The position numbers and the translations under genes are program-made. A stretch of 46,465 nucleotides of DNA. Source: Planctomycetaceae bacterium. GTDB taxonomy: Bacteria; Planctomycetota; Planctomycetia; Planctomycetales; Planctomycetaceae. The notes beneath the pieces are model-generated. The model saw nothing but the letters and a program-made list of their open reading frames with translations. It was not told the origin of the DNA and did not search any database. This document shows positions 24,871 through 35,811 of the stretch, one piece after another. Location: NCBI GenBank assembly GCA_021732845.1, contig JAKFUF010000088.1, positions 1 to 46,465 on the forward strand, in the 5' to 3' direction. Numbering within the stretch: position 1 is the stretch's first letter; every line of letters begins with the position of its first letter.

Positions 24871-27161
<2,291 letters not shown>

Positions 27162-27232
27162 TGCGGCTGTCGTGTCAGATGGAGACAAACAAAACGCTCC
27201 CAAGGATCCGTGATTGCATCACGCGGGCCGAA

Positions 27233-27796
27233 TTATTCCGCCGGTTCGACATCGAAATCCTCAAGACGCACGGTCGCGCCCTGCTGGATGAAATTGACCG
27301 AGACCAGCAGCATCGTGGCTCCGTTTCGCTCCAGAATCGTCCCTCGCAGTCCGGCGAGCCTGCCCGACTTGATGAGCACCCGGGCACCCGGCTGCAGTCG
27401 CGCTTCGACCGTCAGGGGCTCATCGCACTCGATGAGCTTGTGGATCTGGCGAAGATCGCGCGTCAGTCCGGCACTGTCGACGACTGGGAGAATTCGGGAG
27501 ACGCAGTTTGTCGACAACGTTTTGTAGCGGCTCTCGGCGTCACCGTGGACAAAGACGTAGTTGGAAAACAGCGGCACATACGACGTGCGTGTCCGCCCTT
27601 GGGGAGAGCGCACGCGGTGCGGGATGACGGGGCAATAGCACGGAATCTGCAGTCCGATCAGTTTCCGCATGAGTTCCTTTTCATGGCGGGAGACCGTATA
27701 GACCGCCCACCAATGGTCAGTCGCCTCTTGTTCCAGATCGGAACGCGCCAGCAGATTTGGCGGATAAATGTCAACTTCACGTGCGAGAATGGGCAT
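27233..27796 (-). CDS. NusG/RfaH/UpxY-like transcription antitermination factor
   Basis: About 187 residues from ATG at 27796; the open frame runs 20 codons further upstream but its start there has no family support. WWAVYTVSRHEKELMRKLIGLQIPCYCPVIPHRVRSPQGR is the NusG N-terminal domain that binds the RNA polymerase clamp. PLFSNYVFVHGDAESRYKTL follows, and QPGARVLIKSGRLAGLRGTILERNG is the C-terminal KOW domain. Specialised NusG paralogues encoded at the head of long polysaccharide operons (RfaH, UpxY, LoaP) let polymerase read through to distal genes. The position just upstream of about 20 collinear minus-strand glycan genes fits that. No consensus ops element was found in the leader. Confidence 0.9.
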   Translation of the reverse strand: MPILAREVDIYPPNLLARSDLEQEATDHWWAVYTVSRHEKELMRKLIGLQIPCYCPVIPHRVRSPQGRTRTSYVPLFSNYVFVHGDAESRYKTLSTNCVSRILPVVDSAGLTRDLRQIHKLIECDEPLTVEARLQPGARVLIKSGRLAGLRGTILERNGATMLLVSVNFIQQGATVRLEDFDVEPAE

Positions 27797-28086
27797 GATC
27801 GCATTTCGCGCCGCATTCGGCGCGCACTCCGTTCCTTTGGGTGACATGCACCCCAAAACACTTCGTCCATGAACCTCACAGATGGCGAACCCACAGACGG
27901 ATCCTTCCGCTTGCAGCCAGCCCTCGCCGCCTTGTGAGGAAATCGTGCGACGATTTCACCTTAGCGGCGCGACTGTCAAATGAGAATAGCTCAACAAACC
28001 ACGTCCGCAACCAATGCCAAAGGTCAATTCACAACATCCATAATCGTTGCAACCAGCAAATCCTGCGCATTTTGTCCATTCGGATT
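27797..28086. other. Leader region upstream of the NusG-like gene
   Basis: About 290 bp without a gene between the WecA-like stop and the NusG-like start. It would contain the promoter and 5' leader of the downstream glycan operon and any recruitment site for the NusG paralogue. Several TTGACA/TTGACC-like hexamers exist on the minus strand (for example near 28028 and 27978) but none has a good -10 at the right distance. I make no promoter call. Confidence 0.5.
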
Positions 28087-29643
28087 TCAGCCAGGTTGAG
28101 TGGCCATGGACTCCGAGGAAAGCGGAAGAGTGGAAGCCTCCCGCAACAGGCTCGGGCTGACTGGAGAATCATTCAGCAACGCAGCCGACTGCTCGGTGAG
28201 CAGGCCAATCATCTGAATCTCGAATGGACGCAGGCCGGCAATCAAATCACCCATCCACGTGCAGACAAAGCTCTCTGAGCAATGGCCCGAAATGTGCAAT
28301 CTCCCCACAACATTTTCATGAACGAAGAGCGGAATGCTCGTCGTCCACTGATCGCTATCCGCCCCGGGGTGCTTCCGCCGCCAGTTGGCGTGATACTCTT
28401 CGTTCAGGGCCGGAAGATTCACATTCAACTGGATTGAGCTCAAATCGAAACGTTCGGCATAAACAATCAATGTGGCCCAGAGTTCGTCCCAATCGCGAGT
28501 CCCTGTCAGCCTGGCCACGATGGGGCGCTGGCCGATGCGTTCGGCCGGACTTTTGAACGGCATGAACGAGTGCAACAGGGACTTGACCCGGTGCCCCAGC
28601 ATCAGGCATTCGGAATGACCGAACAGGCGCGTCAGGATCATGATTCCCAGCACCAGGGCGGCGCTGAGAACGGCAAACCATTCATTTTGCAGCATGACGC
28701 TGATCAGCGCCCCTCCCGCGGTGCAGGCGCAAAGCACGCCAATCCAGAGCAGGGTCTTGCGGCCGCTGAATCCGCGCCGCAGCAGGCAATGGTGCAAATG
28801 CCCGCGATCCGTTTCATAAAGGCTGCGACCGGTCAATTTCCGCCGTAGAATGGCCATGCTGACGTCGAAAATTGGAATCGCCCACATCACGGCGGGAGCT
28901 GCAAGAGCCACGGTTGCGGGCCCTTTCAAGGAACTGCGAATCGCCAGCACCCCCAGCAGCAGGCCGATCAGCATGCTGCCCGCGTCGCCAAGAAAAATCG
29001 ATGCGGGTGGAAAATTGTAGACCAAGAACCCCAGCAGCGACCCGCACAATGCCAGCGCGATTACCGCATCCACGGGATGGCCGGTGGCCCACGCCATGCC
29101 CGCGATCGCCAGGGAAAGAATGACCCCCACGCTCGTCGCCAGCCCATCAATTCCGTCAATCAGATTGAAGGCGTTGATCGCCCCCAACAGCCAGAACATG
29201 GTGAAGGGAACCGACAACAACCCCAGCTCAATGCTCCAGCCAAAGAGCTGGATGTGGTTCACGCTGAGGCCCGCGAAAATCAACAAACCAACAGCGGCGA
29301 CCTGGCCCGCCAGCTTCTGCCGTCCGCGCAGTCCGAACCGGTCGTCAATGAGTCCAACAACCACGATCAGGAGGGCCGCCGCCCCCAATCCCACGAAGAA
29401 GCGCGCGTCCTGTTGAAACGCCGACCCGCTGAGGGAGGTCCAAGAGCACACCACCCACAGGGACGCAATCGAACCCAGCAGCACGCCCACGCCTCCGCCA
29501 AGGGGAATGATGGTGTCGTGCAGCTTTCGGCGGCCATCGGGAGTGTCGACGATGCCAAGTTTTCCGGCGACGATGCGAACTGCCGGGGTGAAGATGCAGG
29601 TGGCAATGAAAGCAATGCCGCCGACCAACCACGGAACAATCAC
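28087..29643 (-). CDS. WecA/TagO-like undecaprenyl-phosphate glycosyl-1-phosphate transferase with C-terminal extension
   Basis: About 518 residues from GTG at 29643, which has a GAGG ribosome site five bases upstream; a TTG at 29667 would add 8 residues. The polyprenyl-phosphate sugar-1-phosphate transferase core has about ten membrane helices: KLHDTIIPLGGGVGVLLG, GLIDDRFGLRGRQKL with the catalytic D-D (100-101), NAFNLIDGIDGLATS (158-172) and the cytoplasmic RGHLHHCLLRRG histidine motif (282-285). It loads a HexNAc-phosphate onto undecaprenyl phosphate, starting the polymer at the inner face of the membrane. Residues ~347-518 are a soluble cytoplasmic tail (WDELWATLIVYAERFDLSSIQLNVNLP...) not found in E. 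coli WecA. Its role is unknown, though tails occur in planctomycete homologues as I recall. Confidence 0.9.
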   Translation of the reverse strand: MIVPWLVGGIAFIATCIFTPAVRIVAGKLGIVDTPDGRRKLHDTIIPLGGGVGVLLGSIASLWVVCSWTSLSGSAFQQDARFFVGLGAAALLIVVVGLIDDRFGLRGRQKLAGQVAAVGLLIFAGLSVNHIQLFGWSIELGLLSVPFTMFWLLGAINAFNLIDGIDGLATSVGVILSLAIAGMAWATGHPVDAVIALALCGSLLGFLVYNFPPASIFLGDAGSMLIGLLLGVLAIRSSLKGPATVALAAPAVMWAIPIFDVSMAILRRKLTGRSLYETDRGHLHHCLLRRGFSGRKTLLWIGVLCACTAGGALISVMLQNEWFAVLSAALVLGIMILTRLFGHSECLMLGHRVKSLLHSFMPFKSPAERIGQRPIVARLTGTRDWDELWATLIVYAERFDLSSIQLNVNLPALNEEYHANWRRKHPGADSDQWTTSIPLFVHENVVGRLHISGHCSESFVCTWMGDLIAGLRPFEIQMIGLLTEQSAALLNDSPVSPSLLREASTLPLSSESMATQPG

Positions 29644-30348
29644 AGGAACCTCACAAGCGGAAGCCAACTCATACTGCAGGTCTCAGAAGATGCGTGACGA
29701 CTTACACCTTGCTCAAGCTTCAAATCACCCTGCCTGCGAGAAAGCCAGCACCAAGCGTCGCGGGATCGATAATGCCGCAGCATGACTTGGAGAAGGCGAC
29801 CAATTCGATTCACCCTTTCGAGCCTAATGATCGCACCAAACAGGAGGCAACAGAAATATTCTCACTTCACCAGAACCTGGAGTTGCGTCGCGCCACCTGT
29901 GCGTTGCCAGATCCATTTCAGGGCTCAGATGATTGCATGAATTGACAACCGTCGTGATGGTCACGGCCAGCACGTGGCCTAGTTGCAATTCCGATTGGTG
30001 GCTTTTTCATGGCGCGGCAAGTACGTAACCCGAGCGCGGATTTGGACCGGCTGAGACAGGTCAAGGCGGAGATTGACGCGTCATGCGTCAGAGATTCGTC
30101 ACGCCTCTAGGGGGTGAGGCAGTGGGTCTCGCCAAGGATGGATCCAAGCTCTTATGGATACCTATCAGTGGCATTTGATCAGAATCCCTGGATACCTAAA
30201 GGTGGGAAACAGCAACCGTGATATTAGCCCAGTCAGTGGGATCGCTCGAGAGGGCCATGGCGATGTGTATTGTTTTAACGCAGTTGGGAGGAGTTTCAAT
30301 AGCGCCTCCTGAAAAATAAGAACAATTCGTCAATTTTTCATCAGGCGA
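29644..30348. other. Intergenic region upstream of the wecA-like gene
   Basis: About 700 bp without a convincing gene. A short plus-strand frame (29694-29945, 83 codons) shows no recognisable motif, and a 33-codon frame near 30010-30111 looks like noise. The sequence holds two close copies of GGATACCT (about 30157 and 30191). The stretch probably carries the main promoter of the leftward glycan locus and the 3' end of the epimerase transcript. No intrinsic terminator was seen after the epimerase stop. Confidence 0.5.
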
Positions 30349-31314
30349 TCAGAGGCTTTCCATCTTCAAAAACCAGTTGACAGTGTCCCCTAGGCCCTCT
30401 GTAAGCTGGATTCGTGGCTTCCACCCAAGCAATTCGTGTGCCAGCCGACCGTCGACAAGATTCGACATCAGGTCCCCAGCGCGTGCGGGGCCGTGTCCCG
30501 GTGCGGGGATCACCCCCTCCTGGCCCGCAGAATGACGGGCAGCCTGGCAGGAGGTGTAAAGTTCCCCGGCCAGTTGGTTCACATCCGTCGGCACCCCGGT
30601 GCCAATGTTACAGGCCACAAATGGCGTGGGTAACGGCAATTCCAGGGCCAGTCGGTTTGCCTCAGCCACATCTGTCACATAAACATAGTCGCGCACGCAT
30701 TCACCCGCGCCATTGATCATGGCCTGCTCTCCCCGCAGCATCTTTTTGCAGAAGATTGCGACCACCCCCGCTTCGCCATGGGGGTTTTGGCGCGGACCGT
30801 AGACATTCGAATACCGCAGCGCCACGGTTTGCATGTTGCCCTGAGCTGCAAAGTATCTCAGGTACCGCTCACCGGCCCATTTGCTGATCCCGTAGGGAGA
30901 CTGGGGGTCGCAGTGCGACGATTCGGCGGCCGGCTCGAAGACGTCCCCATAGAGCACCCCGCCTGACGACGCAAAGACAAATCTTTTGACGCCTGTGCGC
31001 AGTGAGTTATCCAGAGCATTCAGCAGCCCAACCACGTTGATTCGAGCATCGAACGCCGGCTCCCGGACAGACCGGCTCACTGAAAGCTGCGCCGCCTGAT
31101 GGCACACCGCATCCGGACGTACGAGAGCAAAGACACGCGCCATGCCCTCGGCATCGCAGATATCGATGACATGCAGAGGTACGGAGGCTGGGAGATTGTC
31201 GCGCAGACCCGACGACAGGTCATCCACAACAACGGGCTCATGGCCCGAGGTTAGCAGCGTTTCAACGACATGACTTCCGATAAAGCCCGCACCACCCGTG
31301 ATCAAAACTCGCAT
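30349..31314 (-). CDS. GalE-like NAD-dependent nucleotide-sugar epimerase
   Basis: About 321 residues from ATG at 31314 (MRVLITGGAGFIGSHVVETLL); longer starts would run into the terminator hairpin at 31365-31401. Extended SDR with the NAD motif TGGAGFIGSH, VCHQAAQLSVSRSV, FVFASSGGVLYGD, the catalytic Y-x3-K in SPYGISKWAGERYL, ALRYSNVYGPRQNPHGEAG and CVRDYVYVTDVAEAN. It most resembles UDP-glucose 4-epimerases and UDP-GlcNAc 4-epimerases, which supply UDP-Gal or UDP-GalNAc. It may feed the WecA-like enzyme or the glycosyltransferases of the neighbouring locus. The exact substrate is undetermined. Confidence 0.87.
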   Translation of the reverse strand: MRVLITGGAGFIGSHVVETLLTSGHEPVVVDDLSSGLRDNLPASVPLHVIDICDAEGMARVFALVRPDAVCHQAAQLSVSRSVREPAFDARINVVGLLNALDNSLRTGVKRFVFASSGGVLYGDVFEPAAESSHCDPQSPYGISKWAGERYLRYFAAQGNMQTVALRYSNVYGPRQNPHGEAGVVAIFCKKMLRGEQAMINGAGECVRDYVYVTDVAEANRLALELPLPTPFVACNIGTGVPTDVNQLAGELYTSCQAARHSAGQEGVIPAPGHGPARAGDLMSNLVDGRLAHELLGWKPRIQLTEGLGDTVNWFLKMESL

Positions 31315-31364
31315 GTGAAAATCCTTTGGCAATCCTTTGATTGAGACGTAAATGTTCAGGCTGC

Positions 31365-31401
31365 AAAAAAAAACCTCATGCACCTGAGTTGTGCATGAGG
31401 T
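31365..31401 (-). terminator. Intrinsic terminator of the secreted glycine-rich protein gene
   Basis: On the minus strand an 11-bp perfect stem (ACCTCATGCAC at 31373-31383 and GTGCATGAGGT at 31391-31401) with a 7-base loop is followed by nine consecutive T residues (31373-31365). It lies about 70 bp after the stop of the gene at 31469-32923 and upstream of the epimerase start. This is the clearest Rho-independent terminator in the window and insulates the epimerase from the secreted-protein gene. Confidence 0.92.
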
Positions 31402-31468
31402 GGATCAGTCAGCGCCGGGAGAATTCGTCCTCAGAAAGTCTGACCGCCGGATCAGAAATCATGCCGGA

Positions 31469-32923
31469 TTATCGCCTGCTGCTGGGGCTGGCGATCCCAC
31501 CTTTGGCAAACTGGGCGTCAAGAGTGCCATCCAGAGCACCACCGAGCCCCCCGTCCAGTGTCCCATCAACAGGCAGGGGATCAAGACTGCCAACAATTGG
31601 ATCGACGCTGCCAGGAATTGGGTTCGATGGCAGCAGCGGATCAACGCTGCCCCCGGAGCCACCCCCGCCATTGTCAACTGGCTGAGGGAGAACCTCAAGT
31701 CCGGTCCCCGTCGAGACTGGGGGCACTGCGGCAACCCCACCGGCGGCTGCCGAGCCACCAGATGCCGCCGCGGCGACTCCACCAGCGATCCCTCCACCTG
31801 CAGCAGCCACGGCGATGCCTCCCCCACCCGCACCACCTGCTGCCCCCGTTCCAGTCCCTGTCGGATTGCTCAACAGATTGACAACTCCTCCGACAGAATT
31901 GGGAACGCTCAGGTACTGACGGACATCAGTCCACGGTGAGGCGGAAACATCAAAATCTTCAAGTGCTGTGGGGGATTCACTGACGAACTGCGCTGGAACT
32001 TTCCCGCCGCCAATGTCCGATGTGGATTCGTCGCGCGAGACTTGGTCCGCCGACAGAATGGTGATTCCGGTCGCGCTCAACCCGAGCGGACCCGTCGCGA
32101 TCAGCGAGTAGTTGCCTGGCTTGGGGGTGCCCAATTCAACAATGCCGTGTTGATCGGCCACAGATTCGCCAACAACCCGCCCGTCGCGCACGAGGTACAT
32201 TGTCAAACCACCGCCGGAAACCTGCTCTGTGTGCCCAGCCCGTTGATGAACAAGCCGTCGACGAAAGTGACCGGAGACATCCAGTTTCACTGTGTTCCTG
32301 GAAGGCCCTGTGGCTGCCTCCACAGTCGGCTGTACGAGTTGCTCGCTGGATTGGATGTTGCCAACGGGCTGCTGACGCACAAGCTTTGCCAGCAGCGTCA
32401 CATCGCGTACCGGCAGAACGACCGCTTCAATCATCGCATCACTGATCTCTTCGGAGTTGGTCGGCAATACTTGAATTTGCGACGAGAAGAAGCCGTCTGG
32501 ACCACGCGCGATCAACGAATACAGCCCTGGAGACAATCCGGCCACTTGCGCCACCCCGCCAACGCCGGGTTCGGCCGTGGCTTGAGTCTGGCCGTTGCGG
32601 ACGAAGTACAGGGATAGTTTTTCGACAGGAATGAGAGTCCCCGTGGCGTAATCCGGGTGACTCACCTTCACGGGCAACAGTCCGTCACTTCCCAACCGGG
32701 CGTGAAACCGGGCCAACCCTGCTTTTTGAACGGCGATCGCCGCACCTGTCCCCCCCGCCTCGATGGCAGGATTGACTTGACCGACCGCACCCGCTTGCAC
32801 AGCATTTGGCGGATTCTCCACCGATTTCCCCGGGGGTGTCACGGCAATGACCGCGCCGCTGGTAAGCAGCACGCCGATGACCGCGGAAACACACGCGATC
32901 GAGCCCGTCGTTGGACGATTCAT
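31469..32923 (-). CDS. Secreted glycine-rich protein with an internal duplication, uncharacterised
   Basis: About 484 residues from ATG at 32923, with GGGGAG seven bases upstream as ribosome site. A signal peptide (MNRPTTGSIACVSAVIGVLLTSGAVIA) precedes two copies of a beta-rich module: LSLYFVRNGQTQATAEPGVGG...GLYSLIARGPDGFFS and LTMYLVRDGRVVGESVADQHG...GNYSLIATGPLGLSA. These look like carboxypeptidase-regulatory/SpaA-type Ig modules in planctomycete extracellular proteins. The last third is low complexity: Gly/Ala runs (AAGGAGGGGIAVAAAGGG), then Asp/Gly/Pro repeats (SVDPLLPSNPIPGSVDPIVGSLDPL). No catalytic motif. It may be a cell-surface or matrix protein associated with the polysaccharide. 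Terminated by a strong hairpin. The function is unknown. Confidence 0.8.
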   Translation of the reverse strand: MNRPTTGSIACVSAVIGVLLTSGAVIAVTPPGKSVENPPNAVQAGAVGQVNPAIEAGGTGAAIAVQKAGLARFHARLGSDGLLPVKVSHPDYATGTLIPVEKLSLYFVRNGQTQATAEPGVGGVAQVAGLSPGLYSLIARGPDGFFSSQIQVLPTNSEEISDAMIEAVVLPVRDVTLLAKLVRQQPVGNIQSSEQLVQPTVEAATGPSRNTVKLDVSGHFRRRLVHQRAGHTEQVSGGGLTMYLVRDGRVVGESVADQHGIVELGTPKPGNYSLIATGPLGLSATGITILSADQVSRDESTSDIGGGKVPAQFVSESPTALEDFDVSASPWTDVRQYLSVPNSVGGVVNLLSNPTGTGTGAAGGAGGGGIAVAAAGGGIAGGVAAAASGGSAAAGGVAAVPPVSTGTGLEVLPQPVDNGGGGSGGSVDPLLPSNPIPGSVDPIVGSLDPLPVDGTLDGGLGGALDGTLDAQFAKGGIASPSSRR

Positions 32924-33191
32924 GGTCACTCCCCGACAATGTGTCGAAACCCCTAAACTATGCAAAAAATGCGGATTCCGTTCCTATCGCAACAATCAGT
33001 GTATTCAGCCAACTCCGCGAATGTCAACTCTATCGTTGGCATTTCGGAGAGCTTGGGAGGTTTGTGGCGGCTTGTCGGGATCTCTGTGGTCACACTGACA
33101 CGAATTGAGTCGCTTGTGAGTCACTCGAACGCACCCCACTGCCAATTCCATCTGCATAAATCCGCAGTCTCAAGGAGTCTTACGTTCCACA
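32924..33191. other. Upstream region of the secreted-protein gene
   Basis: About 270 bp without a credible gene. AT-richer than its surroundings and likely to contain the promoter of the leftward secreted-protein gene. No clear -35/-10 pair was recognised. Confidence 0.45.
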
Positions 33192-33192
33192 A

Positions 33193-33570
33193 TCAGGGCT
33201 TCCGCTTGAAGCCAAACAGCGAGATCACATGGCAACCGGGGGAATGATCAGGCTCGCCAACGTCGGGCTGCCACCTACCAAAGTGCTCGGGGAAAAGATA
33301 TTCCGCGTGCTGGACCGGGAATGCCATGCGGTAGGTTCGACCCAGCCGGAGTGGCGGCAATCCCTTGATGACTCCCCAGAAAGTCAGCCTGCTGGCAGGA
33401 TTTGAGCGCGGCGGGGCGTTACATTCCGTTGAGGCTGGCACTGTGGCTGACTGAACCGCATGCGGGCTGATTCCACCAACCGCTTCTGGACCAGTCAGCA
33501 CTGCAACTCTGCGACGCGGGGAGGCATGGGGGATGTCTCGGGAAAGATGCCTTCGCCTTTTTAAGCGCAT
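33193..33570 (-). CDS. Small uncharacterised protein, low certainty
   Basis: A 125-codon frame starting at ATG 33570 (or TTG 33588, right at the preceding gene's stop). The C-terminal half (GLPPLRLGRTYRMAFPVQHAEYLFPEHFGRWQPDVGEPDHSPG) looks like folded protein; the N-terminal half is Arg/Pro-rich. It directly follows the 550-residue gene (stop at 33585) so could be translationally coupled. No family is recognised. It could equally be a chance open frame in GC-rich DNA. Confidence 0.35.
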   Translation of the reverse strand: MRLKRRRHLSRDIPHASPRRRVAVLTGPEAVGGISPHAVQSATVPASTECNAPPRSNPASRLTFWGVIKGLPPLRLGRTYRMAFPVQHAEYLFPEHFGRWQPDVGEPDHSPGCHVISLFGFKRKP

Positions 33571-33584
33571 GGCAACGCATGCCC

Positions 33585-35153
33585 TCAAGAGAATCCGAAA
33601 GCCCGCTTCAAAAGTAGAAATCTCTGCTTTAGCACGTCGGCCTGGTCGACTGCGGTTTCTTCAGGCCGGAAGTGAGGAGCGTTGGGCATCGGTTCACTTT
33701 CCCGCGCCAGGCCGGCCGCCAATTCATCCCCGCCTCTCCGGGATGGAAGCTTCGGGGCAGATGCGGCCGTCCGCGGTTTCAGACCGCGCCGCCTGGCCGG
33801 CCCGGTCCTGCGGGGTTTCGGTTGCCTCGTCAGCGCCTTGACGGGACCCAGCACTGCTGTAGACAGGGAGATCAGCGCGTCCAGTTCCCCGGAGTCGATA
33901 AAACCGGCCTCTCCCCGCCTCCGGCCCTGCGTGGCTCGTTCCAGGATTGAAAGCTTCAAATCTTGGAATTCCCGCACGGCAGCGGCGCAGATGGCAATTT
34001 GGACCCGCCTCAGGGGCTCGGAGGAGAACTCCCCCAGTGCCAGCAGCGGATCGATCAGCCTCCGGTCCGTCAGTTCCAGCACATGCTCTCGGAGTTTGGC
34101 GAGCCGCCCGCCGCTTTCGCTCTGGCGGTTTGCAGTGCCGGAGCCCAGCGACTGCAGATAACGGCGCAGGGCGGCACCGGATAAATCGGCAGGCGCGGGT
34201 TCGGATTGGACTCGTGGAACAGAGGAAATGTTGCCGCCCAACATTTCAAAGACGCAGGCGCCAATCCGCCCGGGAGGGAGAAACTTCAGCCGGGTGCGCA
34301 GAATCTCCAACCGATCAGGACTGGCCTCCGTGAAATAACACTGATTGACAAAGCGCTTGTGGCACCTCAGCAACTCCGTGAACTGCTCTGCCAGCAGTCC
34401 CGCTGCTGAAAGGTTGGTCCCCGCAAAGTCTGCGGGGGACCACCTGGAAATGAAAAGTTTCAAGTCGGGTTCCAACTCGTGCAACATCAACAGGGGGCCG
34501 CCGTCGGCAGCAGCAGTGGAACTGGTGACGTCAATTGTGAGCGGTCCAGTCCGGCAGTGTGGCGGTGGGCTTCCAGGAGACTGAACAAGGCGCGGCGGCT
34601 TCTCCAAGCCGAGTCCGTCCCGCACCAACTCGTCCTGGAGGGGCGTGAGCTGCCAACAGTCCACCCCCGGCAGGGCGCAGAGGCCGAGGGACCACAAGAT
34701 CGCCAGGTCGACCATCTCGAAGACGAGCAGCACCACATCCTTAACGGTCGTGATCTGGCTTGACCGGTGGTGGTCCCACAGGGGTGCCAAAATTGAACAG
34801 CCCCACGGCGCGACACACCGCATGCCGACAATCAGGTCGTACGGGGGCGAATTGCTTTGTGCCCGCAGTGCCCAGGCCAGGGCCGATGGTTCGCGCAGCG
34901 GCTGGATGAGAATCGGGCGGGAACCAGGTTTGTCAGGATCGATCTGAAAGACCCCGGCAGCCATCAATTCATCCATCGGGAACTTCGCCGCCAAATCTTC
35001 GCGGAGCTTTTCGAGATCCGCGGGCAGCCGAAAGAAGGCCGGGCTGCACGGGATTTCGTGCCACGGCTCAGGCAGCGTGATTGGCGCTCCGCTCTGGATG
35101 ACCGCCTCATAGATACTGGAGGCCGCCGCGCGAGTGGTTTTGGAAGGAGTCAT
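33585..35153 (-). CDS. Uncharacterised protein, paralogue of the 35673-37013 product
   Basis: About 522 residues from ATG at 35153, with AAGGA nearby upstream; the open frame runs further up without family support. The first ~170 residues align closely with the neighbour: LPEPWHEIPCSPAFFRLPAD, ELMAAGVFQID, LREPSALAWALRAQ, PYDLIVGMRCVAP and MVDLAILWSLGLCALPGVDC. A second shared block is LKLFISRWSPADF...RLEILRTRLKFLPPGRIGACVFEML. Between them about 50 residues (PPRLVQSPGSPPPHCRTG...) are unique. The C-terminus is basic and Arg/Pro-rich (PKPRRTGPARRRGLKPRT), suggesting nucleic-acid contact. No catalytic motif, signal peptide or membrane helix is visible. I do not recognise the family; it may be planctomycete-specific. 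Confidence 0.8.
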   Translation of the reverse strand: MTPSKTTRAAASSIYEAVIQSGAPITLPEPWHEIPCSPAFFRLPADLEKLREDLAAKFPMDELMAAGVFQIDPDKPGSRPILIQPLREPSALAWALRAQSNSPPYDLIVGMRCVAPWGCSILAPLWDHHRSSQITTVKDVVLLVFEMVDLAILWSLGLCALPGVDCWQLTPLQDELVRDGLGLEKPPRLVQSPGSPPPHCRTGPLTIDVTSSTAAADGGPLLMLHELEPDLKLFISRWSPADFAGTNLSAAGLLAEQFTELLRCHKRFVNQCYFTEASPDRLEILRTRLKFLPPGRIGACVFEMLGGNISSVPRVQSEPAPADLSGAALRRYLQSLGSGTANRQSESGGRLAKLREHVLELTDRRLIDPLLALGEFSSEPLRRVQIAICAAAVREFQDLKLSILERATQGRRRGEAGFIDSGELDALISLSTAVLGPVKALTRQPKPRRTGPARRRGLKPRTAASAPKLPSRRGGDELAAGLARESEPMPNAPHFRPEETAVDQADVLKQRFLLLKRAFGFS

Positions 35154-35379
35154 GTCATGTGTTCCTTCGAAGAAATCCCCCGTCCACTGTGATCGTGGCT
35201 GGGTGCCGCAAGAATTGCGGATTCCACGACTGATCATCCTGAAAAGCCACCAGTGGGCAGAAGCACCAGTGAGCTGTGGATGACTTCAAAAAGCCACTTC
35301 TGCGGGTCGCCCAGGGCGGACGTTCTGTTCGATCGGCGGATCCTGGCAGGAGATGCGGTCACCCCGCGCGCCCCCGCCG

Positions 35380-35811
35380 TCAAATCGGATCGGTGGCCTC
35401 CGAAGCACCGCTGGTTCTTGGCCGCCGGGTTTCTCGGATCTCAATCCCGTGAAAATGAAACCCGGCCTGTTCCAGCAGGGGTGCCAGCTGGCGGCGGCTG
35501 GCTCGCATCGCGTCTTTGGCCTGCCGGCTCAGCTTCCGCAGTTCGCGGGCCGTCCGCACGCGGTGCTGCAATTCCTCTAATTCGCACTTAATCCGCTGCA
35601 CGCGGGCAGGATCCGTCCCCAGGTAGACCACGCGCTGCCTGCCTTCCACCCGGAACCGCAGCTTGTAGATGGTCAATTGTTGCCCGCCCCGCTGCTCCCC
35701 CCCAATCCACCCCTGCCGAGCCAGGGCGCGGCATTCGTCGGGAGTGATGCCGAGGGCTGCGAGCCCGGAGTGGCCAGACTGGCCGGCGTGCTTTGGGGAG
35801 GTATTTTCCAT
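35380..35811 (-). CDS. Small basic protein, DUF6788-like; start overlaps the upstream gene by 139 bp
   Basis: A 143-residue protein from ATG at 35811 with AAAGGA eight bases upstream, which decides the start. A 30-residue helical N-terminus (LAALGITPDECRALARQGWI) is followed by QLTIYKLRFRVEGRQRVVYLGTDPARVQRIKCELEELQ. That segment recalls a small family annotated in planctomycetes (DUF6788-like: short beta-hairpin then a helix) whose function is unknown. A basic helix follows (RTARELRKLSRQAKDAMRASRRQLAPLLEQAGFHFHGIEIR). High Arg/Lys content suggests nucleic-acid binding. Its first 46 codons overlap the last 46 codons of the preceding gene in another frame. The two are probably cotranscribed. 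Confidence 0.8.
   Translation of the reverse strand: MENTSPKHAGQSGHSGLAALGITPDECRALARQGWIGGEQRGGQQLTIYKLRFRVEGRQRVVYLGTDPARVQRIKCELEELQHRVRTARELRKLSRQAKDAMRASRRQLAPLLEQAGFHFHGIEIRETRRPRTSGASEATDPI

Noticed and set aside
28015-28045. Sigma-54-like promoter (TTGGCA...TTGC) before the NusG-like gene
   Set aside because: The GG and GC elements are 8 rather than 10 bases apart, so it does not fit the strict spacing.
29694-29945. 83-codon plus-strand frame upstream of the wecA-like gene
   Set aside because: No ribosome site, motif or composition bias; treated as random.
31384-31468. Longer start for the GalE-like epimerase (to 31383)
   Set aside because: The extension would be encoded by the terminator hairpin and poly-T tract; the Rossmann motif begins at the ATG at 31314.
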